Positions 1-7,610 of a stretch of 64,000 nt of DNA are shown here, one piece after another. Source of the DNA: an uncultured Bacteroidales bacterium (lineage in GTDB: Bacteria; Bacteroidota; Bacteroidia; Bacteroidales; Muribaculaceae); assembly GCA_900542185.1 (NCBI GenBank), contig UQMZ01000015.1, forward strand, positions 1 through 64,000, written 5' to 3'. A program made the translations under genes and the position numbers. Positions within the stretch are counted from its first letter, which is position 1. Each line of letters starts with the position of its first letter. The notes below the pieces were generated by a model. That model was not told the DNA's origin and did no database searches. It worked only from the letters and a program-made list of their open reading frames with translations.

Positions 1-831
1 ATCACGCAGTTCGGCCTGGGCCTGTACAACTTCGAGGCGCGCATGTACCGCGCCCCGCTGGGCCGTTTCTCCACTCCCGACAAGAAAGCCATCGACACTC
101 CCTGGCTGTCCCCCTTCTCCTACTGCGCGAATAACCCGGTGAACTTCACTGACCCTACTGGCATGGCTATTAATTTCATTGGATTAATTGATCATCCTTA
201 TCCGGATATTCCCCAATATGCAGATGTAATTAAAACAGACCTTGAGAATATTACTGGTCTGGATCTGTCATTTGATGAATATGGATATCTTCAATATGCT
301 AAAAATAGTAATGGTGATGCTAATATTACATTGAAGACTGATAATAACGGTAATTCTTATGAAGCAGGCAGTATGACAGCAAGAAATTTCTTAATAAATA
401 TGATAGATTATTCGGAATATGTTACTGTTTCCTATGACAAACATAGTTGTCAAGGTGGAGATAATGCAGTTGGTATTAAACCTGATCAGATTACGGATTT
501 TATCAATGGAAGTGCTAATGTTGACGGTAATACTTTGGGTTTTGGTATGGTATTTCTTCACGAAATGTATCATACATCTTTAGGTGGTGGCTATCAGCAT
601 GCTGAATATCTTGAACAAGATATGGTATTGAGAAACACCAATACGATAAGAAAAGAATTAAACAACCAAGGATGGAACTTTGGTCAGAGAATGTCCTATA
701 AGTCCACCGTGATTAATGGTCGTGCTTATCTGCCTTTCAGTCGCACTGCTGCGAATTGTCTAAAAGATAATTTAAGACCGGCATCATATGACAAATTCAT
801 TTCAACAAAACATAATAACTTTATGTTTTAA
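1..831 (+). CDS. RHS/YD-repeat protein, C-terminal end with metallopeptidase-like tip (5' truncated)
   Basis: The frame is open from base 1, so only the last 276 residues are visible. They begin with the end of an RHS core (LYNFEARMYRAPLGRFSTPD, then NPVNFTDPTG), the conserved junction after which RHS proteins carry a variable toxin-like tip. After DPTG (bases 151-162) the DNA turns abruptly AT-rich and the protein is non-repetitive. The tip holds HEMYH (bases 559-573), a match to the zinc-metallopeptidase HExxH motif, followed by GGGYQHAEYLEQD, which could supply a third ligand. Seen: RHS core end and HExxH. Known: RHS tips are polymorphic effectors. Inferred: a protease-type tip. An HExxH match alone can be fortuitous, so the peptidase role is tentative; the RHS assignment is firm. 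Confidence 0.82.
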   Translation: MTQFGLGLYNFEARMYRAPLGRFSTPDKKAIDTPWLSPFSYCANNPVNFTDPTGMAINFIGLIDHPYPDIPQYADVIKTDLENITGLDLSFDEYGYLQYAKNSNGDANITLKTDNNGNSYEAGSMTARNFLINMIDYSEYVTVSYDKHSCQGGDNAVGIKPDQITDFINGSANVDGNTLGFGMVFLHEMYHTSLGGGYQHAEYLEQDMVLRNTNTIRKELNNQGWNFGQRMSYKSTVINGRAYLPFSRTAANCLKDNLRPASYDKFISTKHNNFMF

Positions 832-888
832 GGGAATAGCTGGCGTCAGTTCATAAAATCCAGCGAATTAAGTAGACAATTTAAAGAT

Positions 889-1389
889 ATGAGAGTTCAT
901 ATATTAGTGATCATCCTATCGTTATGTGTCGTTGTTACTCGAGCAGCAAGTCCGAAGGAATCCGCATATTCGGATTCTATTGAGTGCAAGGCTGTCAAAA
1001 TGGCATACGAGATGGTGAAACAGTATTTCCCTGATAAACGAATATGCGTTTCAGACACAGTGTATCTTGGTAACTATATATATCATGTTGAAGATGTTCC
1101 ACCTAAATACAGAAGGAATATACTCACTTATGACGGAATAGATACGGCTGCATGCGATTATTATTCCGAAAATCTTCATAAATTATTTCATGATGACTTG
1201 TCTCAGAATAATCAAGGAGACTATACGATAGCATTCTCAGCTCCATATCATAGAATGATAACATGTGGCATGTCTAAATATGGGAAACCTTATAGAGACT
1301 ACTTCAAGGGTAACAATTATGAATTCCTTTTCGTATATGATGAAGACGGAAAGATTACAAAATTATCGGCCGTGATACTCCGGGATTGA
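889..1389 (+). CDS. Small secreted protein of unknown function, paralogue of its downstream neighbour
   Basis: Unrecognised 166-residue protein. A hydrophobic N-terminus (MRVHILVIILSLCVVVTRA) looks like a cleavable signal peptide. The mature part shares a pattern with the next gene: a Y-SxSIECKA/SLEQKA start, then a helix ending in YFPDKR/YYPGKT, (I/V)CVSD, a YS(E/K)NLH motif, and SDY/GDYTIAFS(A/S)P. The stop overlaps nothing but sits 23 bases before the neighbour's chosen start. DNA is AT-rich like the RHS tip. Its place just after an RHS tip would suit an immunity or accessory protein, but a predicted exported location and the lack of any recognised fold make that only a guess. Confidence 0.7.
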   Translation: MRVHILVIILSLCVVVTRAASPKESAYSDSIECKAVKMAYEMVKQYFPDKRICVSDTVYLGNYIYHVEDVPPKYRRNILTYDGIDTAACDYYSENLHKLFHDDLSQNNQGDYTIAFSAPYHRMITCGMSKYGKPYRDYFKGNNYEFLFVYDEDGKITKLSAVILRD

Positions 1390-1412
1390 GACATATTAAT
1401 ATTTTGACGGAT

Positions 1413-2000
1413 ATGAAACACCTTATTCTCATAATATGCATGCTGGCGACATTGTCGGCAAATGCGCAATATGCCCCTTATTCCGGTTCGTTGGAGCAAA
1501 AGGCAGCGAAACTTGCGTTTAACCTAATCAAAACTTATTATCCCGGCAAAACGGTGTGTGTCTCAGATTCAATATATGATCTTGACTGGGCTCCATATTA
1601 TACGGATATTGAGAGAAGATACCGAAATGATGTACCTCTGCATAACGACAACCGGCAACTGATCAATACCATTCCCGTATATTCCAAAAATCTACACAAC
1701 CTCTTCGGGGACGAATGCGACAGTGGATTCCAATCGGATTATATCGTGGCTTTCTCGTCTCCATGCAAAGGAATGTTCCGTTGCGATGTATTTCCACGTG
1801 TCCCATCCAGAAGAAAGTTAAGCTTTACCGTAATATCCACGTTCTTGTTTCAATTTCAGGAGGAAATAATCATACATAGAATGGTTGAACGTGAATGCTT
1901 TATGTTATATTCAATGGAAGAATGCAATAAAAAAGATTCAAAATCGACAATTAGAGTAGGGGTCGGATTATTAATGGGCACTTCCTGCCCATATTTATGA
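1413..2000 (+). CDS. Small secreted protein of unknown function, paralogue of the upstream gene
   Basis: About 195 residues. ATG at 1413 is preferred to one at 1386 because it gives a clean signal peptide (MKHLILIICMLATLSANA). Similarity to the preceding protein runs through LEQKAAKLAFNLIKTYYPGK, VCVSDS, YSKNLHNLF and DYIVAFSSP. After that the two can still be aligned without gaps up to a shared FLF segment, but identity falls away and this copy runs about 35 residues further, so its C-terminus may be diverged or partly degenerate. Probably a tandem duplication with relaxed constraint on the second copy. Function unknown. Confidence 0.6.
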   Translation: MKHLILIICMLATLSANAQYAPYSGSLEQKAAKLAFNLIKTYYPGKTVCVSDSIYDLDWAPYYTDIERRYRNDVPLHNDNRQLINTIPVYSKNLHNLFGDECDSGFQSDYIVAFSSPCKGMFRCDVFPRVPSRRKLSFTVISTFLFQFQEEIIIHRMVERECFMLYSMEECNKKDSKSTIRVGVGLLMGTSCPYL

Positions 2001-2007
2001 TAATACC

Positions 2008-3084
2008 ATGAATACAACTGGCAAAATATTAACAAAGGCATTGCCTTATATGGTTGCAGGTTGCTTACTTGCTTCGGGATATGCCATAATGTCGGTGGCG
2101 AGCAATAACGATGTCAGTATACATGACCGTGTGCATACTCACCTCCTGACTGTCGAGGCGATGCCGATCGAGAGGGTGGCGACAGGCGACGATGCAGTGT
2201 GGGACCTGTCGCAGCAGACAAAGGCGGGGATTCCGGCAGCCATCGTGAAGGCGTTCGGCGACACCCTGCTGTCGGAGACCGTGTTAGGTCAGAGGCGATG
2301 GTACAGCCTGAAACAGGATTCATGCTGTCTGATAAAGGAAGAATCACGGTATCATTATCTGTTGCCGGATTCCTTGGCTGAGACATTCACCGTCGCGGTC
2401 GCCCCGGACATACCGTCGTCAAAGGCATTGCAGATGGAATCTCCCTATCTTGTTACGGGACTGCATACGCTGACTTTCCCCATAATCCGGAGAGGCCGTT
2501 GTGTGTCAGACGGTCCCGTCAAGGGACGTCTGGTAGTCGCCGAGGGCGACACCATCGCCGCATACATGACGCGCGAGACGCTGAAATATGCCGAACGGGT
2601 ATTTCCCGACACCCTCGGGGCTATGCCGGAAGAAGTGGCCGACACACTGAGACACATAACCGTGACGCGCTGGAGATGGTACACCCACGGCAACGTGCCC
2701 GTGGCGGTGCAGACTCAAATCCGGGGCGCAGCCGACGGACAGAACGAGACCAGAGCTTTCCTGATGGATTATTCCGAGGACTCGCAATTTCTCTGCGAGG
2801 AAGATAAGGGTCGCAAGGATGAAAACCCGGCACAGGAGCCATTCAGGAACGTAGAGGCTACATGGAGCAACGGACAGATACATATCGAGCTGGATGCGCC
2901 CCGTCCGGTCGAGATTATGTTCGATATGGTTTCCGACACCGGCATATCGCAACGCAGCACCGTCATACCTGCCGAAGGCCATGTCAACGTCTCGATAGAT
3001 TGCGGCCATCCCGTCCCCGGCAGATATGTCGTGGTCCTTTCCACTCAAGAATTTACCAATAAGATCTTCGTATTCGTAAAATAG
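2008..3084 (+). CDS. Exported/membrane-anchored protein of unknown function
   Basis: 358 residues, unrecognised. One hydrophobic segment near the N-terminus (YMVAGCLLASGYAIMSVA) acts as signal peptide or anchor; the rest looks soluble and extracytoplasmic. The last ~90 residues (from about VEATWSNGQIHIELDAP to the end KIFVFVK) have the alternating strand pattern of a small immunoglobulin-like/T9SS-type beta-sandwich, but no clear sorting signal is seen. It begins 7 bases after the upstream gene, and base composition returns to GC-rich inside it, so it marks the end of the AT-rich RHS accessory block. No function is proposed. Confidence 0.7.
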   Translation: MNTTGKILTKALPYMVAGCLLASGYAIMSVASNNDVSIHDRVHTHLLTVEAMPIERVATGDDAVWDLSQQTKAGIPAAIVKAFGDTLLSETVLGQRRWYSLKQDSCCLIKEESRYHYLLPDSLAETFTVAVAPDIPSSKALQMESPYLVTGLHTLTFPIIRRGRCVSDGPVKGRLVVAEGDTIAAYMTRETLKYAERVFPDTLGAMPEEVADTLRHITVTRWRWYTHGNVPVAVQTQIRGAADGQNETRAFLMDYSEDSQFLCEEDKGRKDENPAQEPFRNVEATWSNGQIHIELDAPRPVEIMFDMVSDTGISQRSTVIPAEGHVNVSIDCGHPVPGRYVVVLSTQEFTNKIFVFVK

Positions 3085-3201
3085 ATCTCGGGGTATAACA
3101 GATCTATCCTACAGATATTGCCATCCGAAGAAATATAATGGCATCGTTCCCCATTTGAAGGGCTGATGGCCCTCTACAATAGGTTTGTATGCTTGCTGTT
3201 T

Positions 3202-3232
3202 TTTGACATTCTGCTTAAATTTGTTATATTTG
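3202..3232 (+). promoter_or_regulatory. Bacteroidetes-type promoter of the AAA-ATPase gene
   Basis: TTTG at 3202-3205, 19 bases, then TATATTTG at 3225-3232: an exact match to TTTG-N19-21-TAnnTTTG. It lies 28 bases before the ATG at 3261. The rest of the 176-base gap holds two weak hairpins (TGCCAT/ATGGCA and AGGGC/GCCCT) that could end the upstream transcript. Confidence 0.8.
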
Positions 3233-3260
3233 TACGCAAGTTCAATAAAATGAAGTCAGA

Positions 3261-4820
3261 ATGGTAAAGTATCCGATAGGGCAGGCAGATTTTGGAGAGA
3301 TACGGCGTGCAGGATGTCTATACGTCGACAAGACCATGTATATTCATCAGCTTGTGTCGTCTGGCAAGTTTTATTTCCTGAGCCGTCCACGACGTTTCGG
3401 CAAGAGTATGCTCATCACGACCATGGAGGCCTATTTCAATGCCGAACGCGAGCTGTTCAAAGGTCTGGCCATAGACAGTCTCGAGCCAGAGGAATGGACT
3501 AAATACCCGGTATTGCATCTGGATTTTACCCACCGTGGCTACAACAATCCGGATGACCTTCCTAAAGCTCTTGCCGATAATCTTGACGAATGGGAGAAAA
3601 AATATGGTTTTCCGAACCCGGACGATACGGCGGACGGACGCTTCCATAAATTGCTCCGGAACGTATGCTACAGTACCGGTCAGCCCGTAGTCATACTTAT
3701 CGACGAGTATGACAGCCCGATCGTCGACGTCCACGACAAGCGGGAACTGGAGAAACTGAACCGCAAGATTCTTCACGACTTCTACCGAGTATTGAAATCC
3801 AACGAGAAATACCTGAAGTTCGTGTTTCTGACAGGCGTGGGCAAGCTGGGTCAGATCAATATCTTCAGCGGGCTGAACAATATAGTAGACATCTCACTCT
3901 TGCCGCAATACTCGGCCATCTGCGGCATCACGACCCAGGAACTGACCGACAATTTCAAAGAGGGGATCGAAGACTTAGGCCGGGATTCAGGCCGGACGTA
4001 CGATGAGGCTTTGGCAAAGCTCAAACAGCAGTATGACGGCTATCATTTCTCTAAGAACATGGTAGACATCTATAATCCGTTCAGTGTAGTCAGGGCATTA
4101 TATGCACGCAGTATCAGCGATTACTGGTTTCAGTCAGGCACCCCCACGCGGTTGATTCAACAGTTTCTGGAAAACGACTGGAACGACACTGACCTGGAAG
4201 GCTATGTCGTATCCGGAAGTATGCTTGATAGCGGCGATGTGTTGGGCGATAACCTGGCATTGACCTGTTACTATACCGGCTATCTCACTATCAAGGATTA
4301 CGATGAGGATTACGACGAGTTCACATTAGGATATCCGAATGCTGAAGTCAGGAAAGGTTTTTTCAACAATCTGCTTAAGAAAGTACGACACTGGAATGCA
4401 CAAAGTTCTGATAACTTCGTTCGTTCATTACGGCGTTTCATCAGGCAGGACGATATAGAGGGCTTTCTGCGTGAGATGAAATCGTTCTTAGCGGGTATTC
4501 CTTATATATCGCACACCAACAAGGAATCGCAATGGCAAAAGGACATCCTCATCATCTCCCGGTTGGTCGGACTGCAGGTGAATGTGGAGCAGCGTACATC
4601 AAGCGGCAGGATGGACATGGTACTTGACGGTACGAAGGCCATCTACATCATTGAATTCAAGTATGGAGGTACGCCCGAAGAAGCCCTGGCGCAAATCAAC
4701 GAGAAGGATTATGCACTTCCGTACAAAAATTCCCTCAACCCCAAACCTGTCGTCAAGGTAGGTGGCAATATCTCTCCCCAAAACCGAACCATTGACGGTT
4801 GGGTAATTGAAAACGCGTAA
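3261..4820 (+). CDS. AAA-ATPase-like protein with C-terminal PD-(D/E)XK nuclease domain
   Basis: 519 residues, the usual length of this large Bacteroidetes paralogue family (AAA-ATPase_like plus PDDEXK_9 domains). The N-terminus has YPIGQADFGEIRRAG and YVDKT, then the Walker A-like SRPRRFGKS at about residues 41-49 and a Walker B-like VVILIDEYDSPI near residue 150. The C-terminal nuclease core shows SGRMDMVLDG followed by IYIIEFKYGG, i.e. the D...ExK signature. Many copies per genome are typical and their role is unknown; links to mobile DNA or defence have been suggested but are unproven. It stands alone with its own promoter. Confidence 0.9.
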   Translation: MVKYPIGQADFGEIRRAGCLYVDKTMYIHQLVSSGKFYFLSRPRRFGKSMLITTMEAYFNAERELFKGLAIDSLEPEEWTKYPVLHLDFTHRGYNNPDDLPKALADNLDEWEKKYGFPNPDDTADGRFHKLLRNVCYSTGQPVVILIDEYDSPIVDVHDKRELEKLNRKILHDFYRVLKSNEKYLKFVFLTGVGKLGQINIFSGLNNIVDISLLPQYSAICGITTQELTDNFKEGIEDLGRDSGRTYDEALAKLKQQYDGYHFSKNMVDIYNPFSVVRALYARSISDYWFQSGTPTRLIQQFLENDWNDTDLEGYVVSGSMLDSGDVLGDNLALTCYYTGYLTIKDYDEDYDEFTLGYPNAEVRKGFFNNLLKKVRHWNAQSSDNFVRSLRRFIRQDDIEGFLREMKSFLAGIPYISHTNKESQWQKDILIISRLVGLQVNVEQRTSSGRMDMVLDGTKAIYIIEFKYGGTPEEALAQINEKDYALPYKNSLNPKPVVKVGGNISPQNRTIDGWVIENA

Positions 4821-4905
4821 GAACCTTTCATGTTCATTGCGCGGGAGCGATAGTGAAACCGAATGAGGCGTATTTGCGTTTTAAAGGCAGAAAATAACAT
4901 AAGTT

Positions 4906-6171
4906 ATGGAAAGGATCGTGATAATAGGAGGCGGGTTCGCCGGATTGAGATTGTGCAAGAAGCTGGATCCCGCCAAGTACGAGATATGTCTGGTGGACAG
5001 GAATAATTTCAACAGTTTCCCGCCGCTGTTCTATCAGATAGCGTCATCGGGACTGACCAGCGCCAACATCTGCTTCCCGTTCCGGCGCGAGTTCAAGAGA
5101 CACCGCAACGTGAGCTATCACATGGGCCATGTCAAGAACATAGACGTCCGGGCCAGGGAGGTGACCACCAGCTATGAGACCATAAAGTACGACAAACTGA
5201 TACTGGCCGCCGGCTCGACCAACAACTATTTCGGCATGGACTCGCTGGGCGAGGAGACGTTCGGAATAAAGACCGTGGCCGAGGCGGCGCATACGCGCGA
5301 CGAGATACTGGACCGTTTCGAGCGAGGAGCGTTATGTCAGGACAAGGCACGTCGCCGCGAACTGCTCACATTCTTAGTGGTGGGAGGCGGTCCCGCCGGG
5401 GTGGAGATAGCCGGCGCGCTGGGCGAGATGAAGAAGTATATCCTGAAAAAGGAATACCCCGAGCTGGAGCCGGACGACATCACCATCACCTTAGTGGAAG
5501 GTACCGGTTCGCTGCTCGGTGCCATGAGGCCGCAGTCGCAGGAATACGCCCTGAAAACACTTAAGAAACTAATGGTGAATGTCCGATTGAACACGGTTCT
5601 TAAGGATTATTCGGATAAATATGTTAACTTTGCAGACGGACAGAAGGAATATTACGAGACGCTGATATGGACGGCGGGCGTACGCGGCGAGCCTATGCCG
5701 GGTCTGCCGCAGGAATGCGTGGGACACGGCAACCGGGTGCTGGTGGACGAGTACAACCGCGTCAATGGGCTTGACGGCTCGGTGTTTGCGGTGGGCGACA
5801 TTTGCCTGATGCAGCGCGACGGCCACCCCAAGGGCGACCCGCAGATGGCCCAGCCGGCCCTGCAGATGGCCAACAACCTGGCCAGGAACCTGAACCGGGG
5901 CGAGTTCCGCACACCGTTCCGATACCGCGACAAGGGTTCGATGGCCACCATCGGAAAGGCCAAGGCCGTGGCCGACCTGCCTCAGTTCAGCTTCCATGGC
6001 TTCTTCGCGTGGCTCGTGTGGATGTTCATCCATCTGATGTCCATATTAGGAATGCGCAACAAGCTAAGCGTGCTTACGAACTGGACGTGGAACTATCTGT
6101 TCTATTCCACCTCGCTGCGGCTGCTGTTGCGCCCCACCAGGTATCCCCTGCGCAAGCACTGGGGCGAATGA
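4906..6171 (+). CDS. ndh: Type II NADH:quinone oxidoreductase (NDH-2)
   Basis: Oxidises NADH and passes electrons to membrane quinone without proton pumping. 421 residues, normal for the family. FAD-binding GGGFAGL lies at the N-terminus (IVIIGGGFAGLRLCKKL), the NADH-binding glycine motif VVGGGPAGVEIAGALGE near residues 160-175, and the second FAD motif VFAVGDICLM near residue 300. The C-terminal ~70 residues contain a hydrophobic amphipathic segment (FFAWLVWMFIHLMSILGM) as used by NDH-2 for membrane binding. Three bases separate it from the META-domain gene, so the two are probably cotranscribed. Confidence 0.93.
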   Translation: MERIVIIGGGFAGLRLCKKLDPAKYEICLVDRNNFNSFPPLFYQIASSGLTSANICFPFRREFKRHRNVSYHMGHVKNIDVRAREVTTSYETIKYDKLILAAGSTNNYFGMDSLGEETFGIKTVAEAAHTRDEILDRFERGALCQDKARRRELLTFLVVGGGPAGVEIAGALGEMKKYILKKEYPELEPDDITITLVEGTGSLLGAMRPQSQEYALKTLKKLMVNVRLNTVLKDYSDKYVNFADGQKEYYETLIWTAGVRGEPMPGLPQECVGHGNRVLVDEYNRVNGLDGSVFAVGDICLMQRDGHPKGDPQMAQPALQMANNLARNLNRGEFRTPFRYRDKGSMATIGKAKAVADLPQFSFHGFFAWLVWMFIHLMSILGMRNKLSVLTNWTWNYLFYSTSLRLLLRPTRYPLRKHWGE

Positions 6172-6174
6172 CAG

Positions 6175-7071
6175 ATGTATATGACCATGAGAAAGATTCA
6201 GATTACGGCAATATGCGCGGGGCTGGCGTTGGGCATGGCCTCCTGCGGCGTTTTTAACAAATCCGCGAAAACCCAAGGCTCGAACACGGCCGAGGAGCCG
6301 ATGCTGCCTCACGACCGTGAGGTGATATCCTCGCAGACCGACAATCGTACGTACAATCCCGAGGAAATCAAGAAGGGCGTGGTGAAGGGCGACTGGAGCA
6401 TCCAGGAAGTGTACGGCAAGGACGCCGTGGGCGAGAAGGCTCCGTATCTGCGCTTTGTGCCCGGCATGAAGCGCGTGTACGGCAACAACGGATGCAACAC
6501 CCTGAACGCTACCTACAAGTATAATCCCGCCGACTCCACGCTGAGCTTCGGCAATACGGTCACGACCATGATGGCCTGCGCGCAGGAGGGTCTGACCGAC
6601 ACCGAGATAAATCAGGCTTTGGGCGCGACTGTGCGGTACACATGGGGCGTGACAGGCTCGGAGTATTATCTTGACTTCTACGACAGGGCGGGGCGCAAGG
6701 TGATGACGCTGATGCATCAGAACTTCGACTTCCTGAACGGCACGTGGCAGGTAACGGCCATCGGCGACCGGAAGATTGACGTCCCGGACATGAAGATAAT
6801 GATAGACGTGGACGAGGGCAAACTGCACGGCAATACCGGATGTAACATACTGAACGGCCACATGGACATCAACATGGAGGAGGCCAACTCCATCTCGTTC
6901 AACGCCATAGGTGTGACACGCATGGCCTGTCCCGACATGAACTACGAGACGTCACTGATCGTGGCCCTTGAGGAAGCCACCTCCGCCAGACCCGTGTCGC
7001 CCACCGAAGTGCTGCTGTTCAACGCCATGGGCAAGAATGTGCTGACGCTGCAGCGGGTCAAGGTTCAGTAA
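6175..7071 (+). CDS. META-domain lipoprotein (two HslJ-like repeats)
   Basis: Up to 298 residues; the ATG at 6187 (MRKIQITAICAG) gives the best signal peptide and is an alternative start. The lipobox is GMASC. Two META/HslJ-type repeats follow, each with the hallmark N-G-C-N turn: YGNNGCNTLN...MMACAQ and HGNTGCNILN...RMACPD. META proteins are envelope-associated and often stress- or heat-linked; the biochemical role is unknown. Sits between ndh and hslR with short gaps, suggesting one transcript. Confidence 0.88.
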   Translation: MYMTMRKIQITAICAGLALGMASCGVFNKSAKTQGSNTAEEPMLPHDREVISSQTDNRTYNPEEIKKGVVKGDWSIQEVYGKDAVGEKAPYLRFVPGMKRVYGNNGCNTLNATYKYNPADSTLSFGNTVTTMMACAQEGLTDTEINQALGATVRYTWGVTGSEYYLDFYDRAGRKVMTLMHQNFDFLNGTWQVTAIGDRKIDVPDMKIMIDVDEGKLHGNTGCNILNGHMDINMEEANSISFNAIGVTRMACPDMNYETSLIVALEEATSARPVSPTEVLLFNAMGKNVLTLQRVKVQ

Positions 7072-7086
7072 GGGGAACGAAGCATT

Positions 7087-7527
7087 ATGGCAGAGACAAG
7101 AATAGACAAATGGCTGTGGGCCATGCGCGTGTTCAAGACGCGCACCGTGGCTACCGAGGCGTGCAAGAAAGGGCGCGTCACCATGAACGGCGTGGCCGTG
7201 AAGCCCAGCCGCGCCATCAAGGAGGGTGACGTGATAGACGTGAAGAAGCCGCCCATCACCTATAAGTTCCGCGTGCTGAAGCTGGCGCAGAACCGTCTGG
7301 GCGCCAAGCTGGTGCCCGAATATTTAGAGAATATCACGCCGCAGTCGCAGTATGAATTGTTAGAGATGACACGCATTTCCGGATTCGTGGACCGACGAAA
7401 GGGACTGGGACGTCCCACCAAGCGCGAGGGACGCAAGCTGAGCGAATTCCGTGACGACACGCAATACGCTGAGACATATTTCCTTGACTGGGAAGACGAT
7501 GATGACGACGAAATGTTGGAAAATTGA
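7087..7527 (+). CDS. hslR: S4-domain RNA-binding heat-shock protein Hsp15
   Basis: 146 residues with an N-terminal S4 domain (RIDKWLWAMRVFKTRTVATE, then VTMNGVAVKPSRAIKEGD). In E. coli Hsp15 binds stalled 50S subunits carrying peptidyl-tRNA. The C-terminal part has the GLGRPTKREGR patch typical of the family and an acidic DWEDDDDDE tail. Starts 15 bases after the META gene. The promoter of the following translation operon overlaps its 3' end. Confidence 0.88.
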   Translation: MAETRIDKWLWAMRVFKTRTVATEACKKGRVTMNGVAVKPSRAIKEGDVIDVKKPPITYKFRVLKLAQNRLGAKLVPEYLENITPQSQYELLEMTRISGFVDRRKGLGRPTKREGRKLSEFRDDTQYAETYFLDWEDDDDDEMLEN

Positions 7528-7546
7528 GAATAATTTCCTAATTTTG
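7515..7546 (+). promoter_or_regulatory. Promoter of the thrS-infC-rpmI-rplT operon
   Basis: GTTG at 7515-7518, 20 bases, TAATTTTG at 7539-7546, matching the Bacteroidetes consensus except the first base of the -33 box. Transcription would begin about 7553, at the foot of the leader hairpin. Confidence 0.72.
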
Positions 7547-7556
7547 TGGGCGCAAA

Positions 7557-7581
7557 GGCATTTTCGCGAGGCGAAGATGCC
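7557..7581 (+). promoter_or_regulatory. Leader hairpin upstream of thrS
   Basis: GGCATTTTCGC (7557-7567) pairs along its whole length with GCGAAGATGCC (7571-7581), with one G-U, leaving a GAG loop. It sits at the predicted 5' end of the mRNA, 30 bases before the thrS ATG. It is not a T-box. It could protect the 5' end or serve as a regulatory site. Confidence 0.5.
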
Positions 7582-7610
7582 CGATTGACAATGTATATAT
7601 TTGATTATCA

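Noticed and set aside
1386..2000. Frameshift in the second secreted paralogue
   Set aside because: The two paralogues can be aligned without gaps through the FLF segment near the end, so divergence plus a longer tail explains the data without a frameshift.
7528..7610. T-box leader for thrS
   Set aside because: The leader is only ~60 bases, with one hairpin and no T-box consensus or long Stem I.
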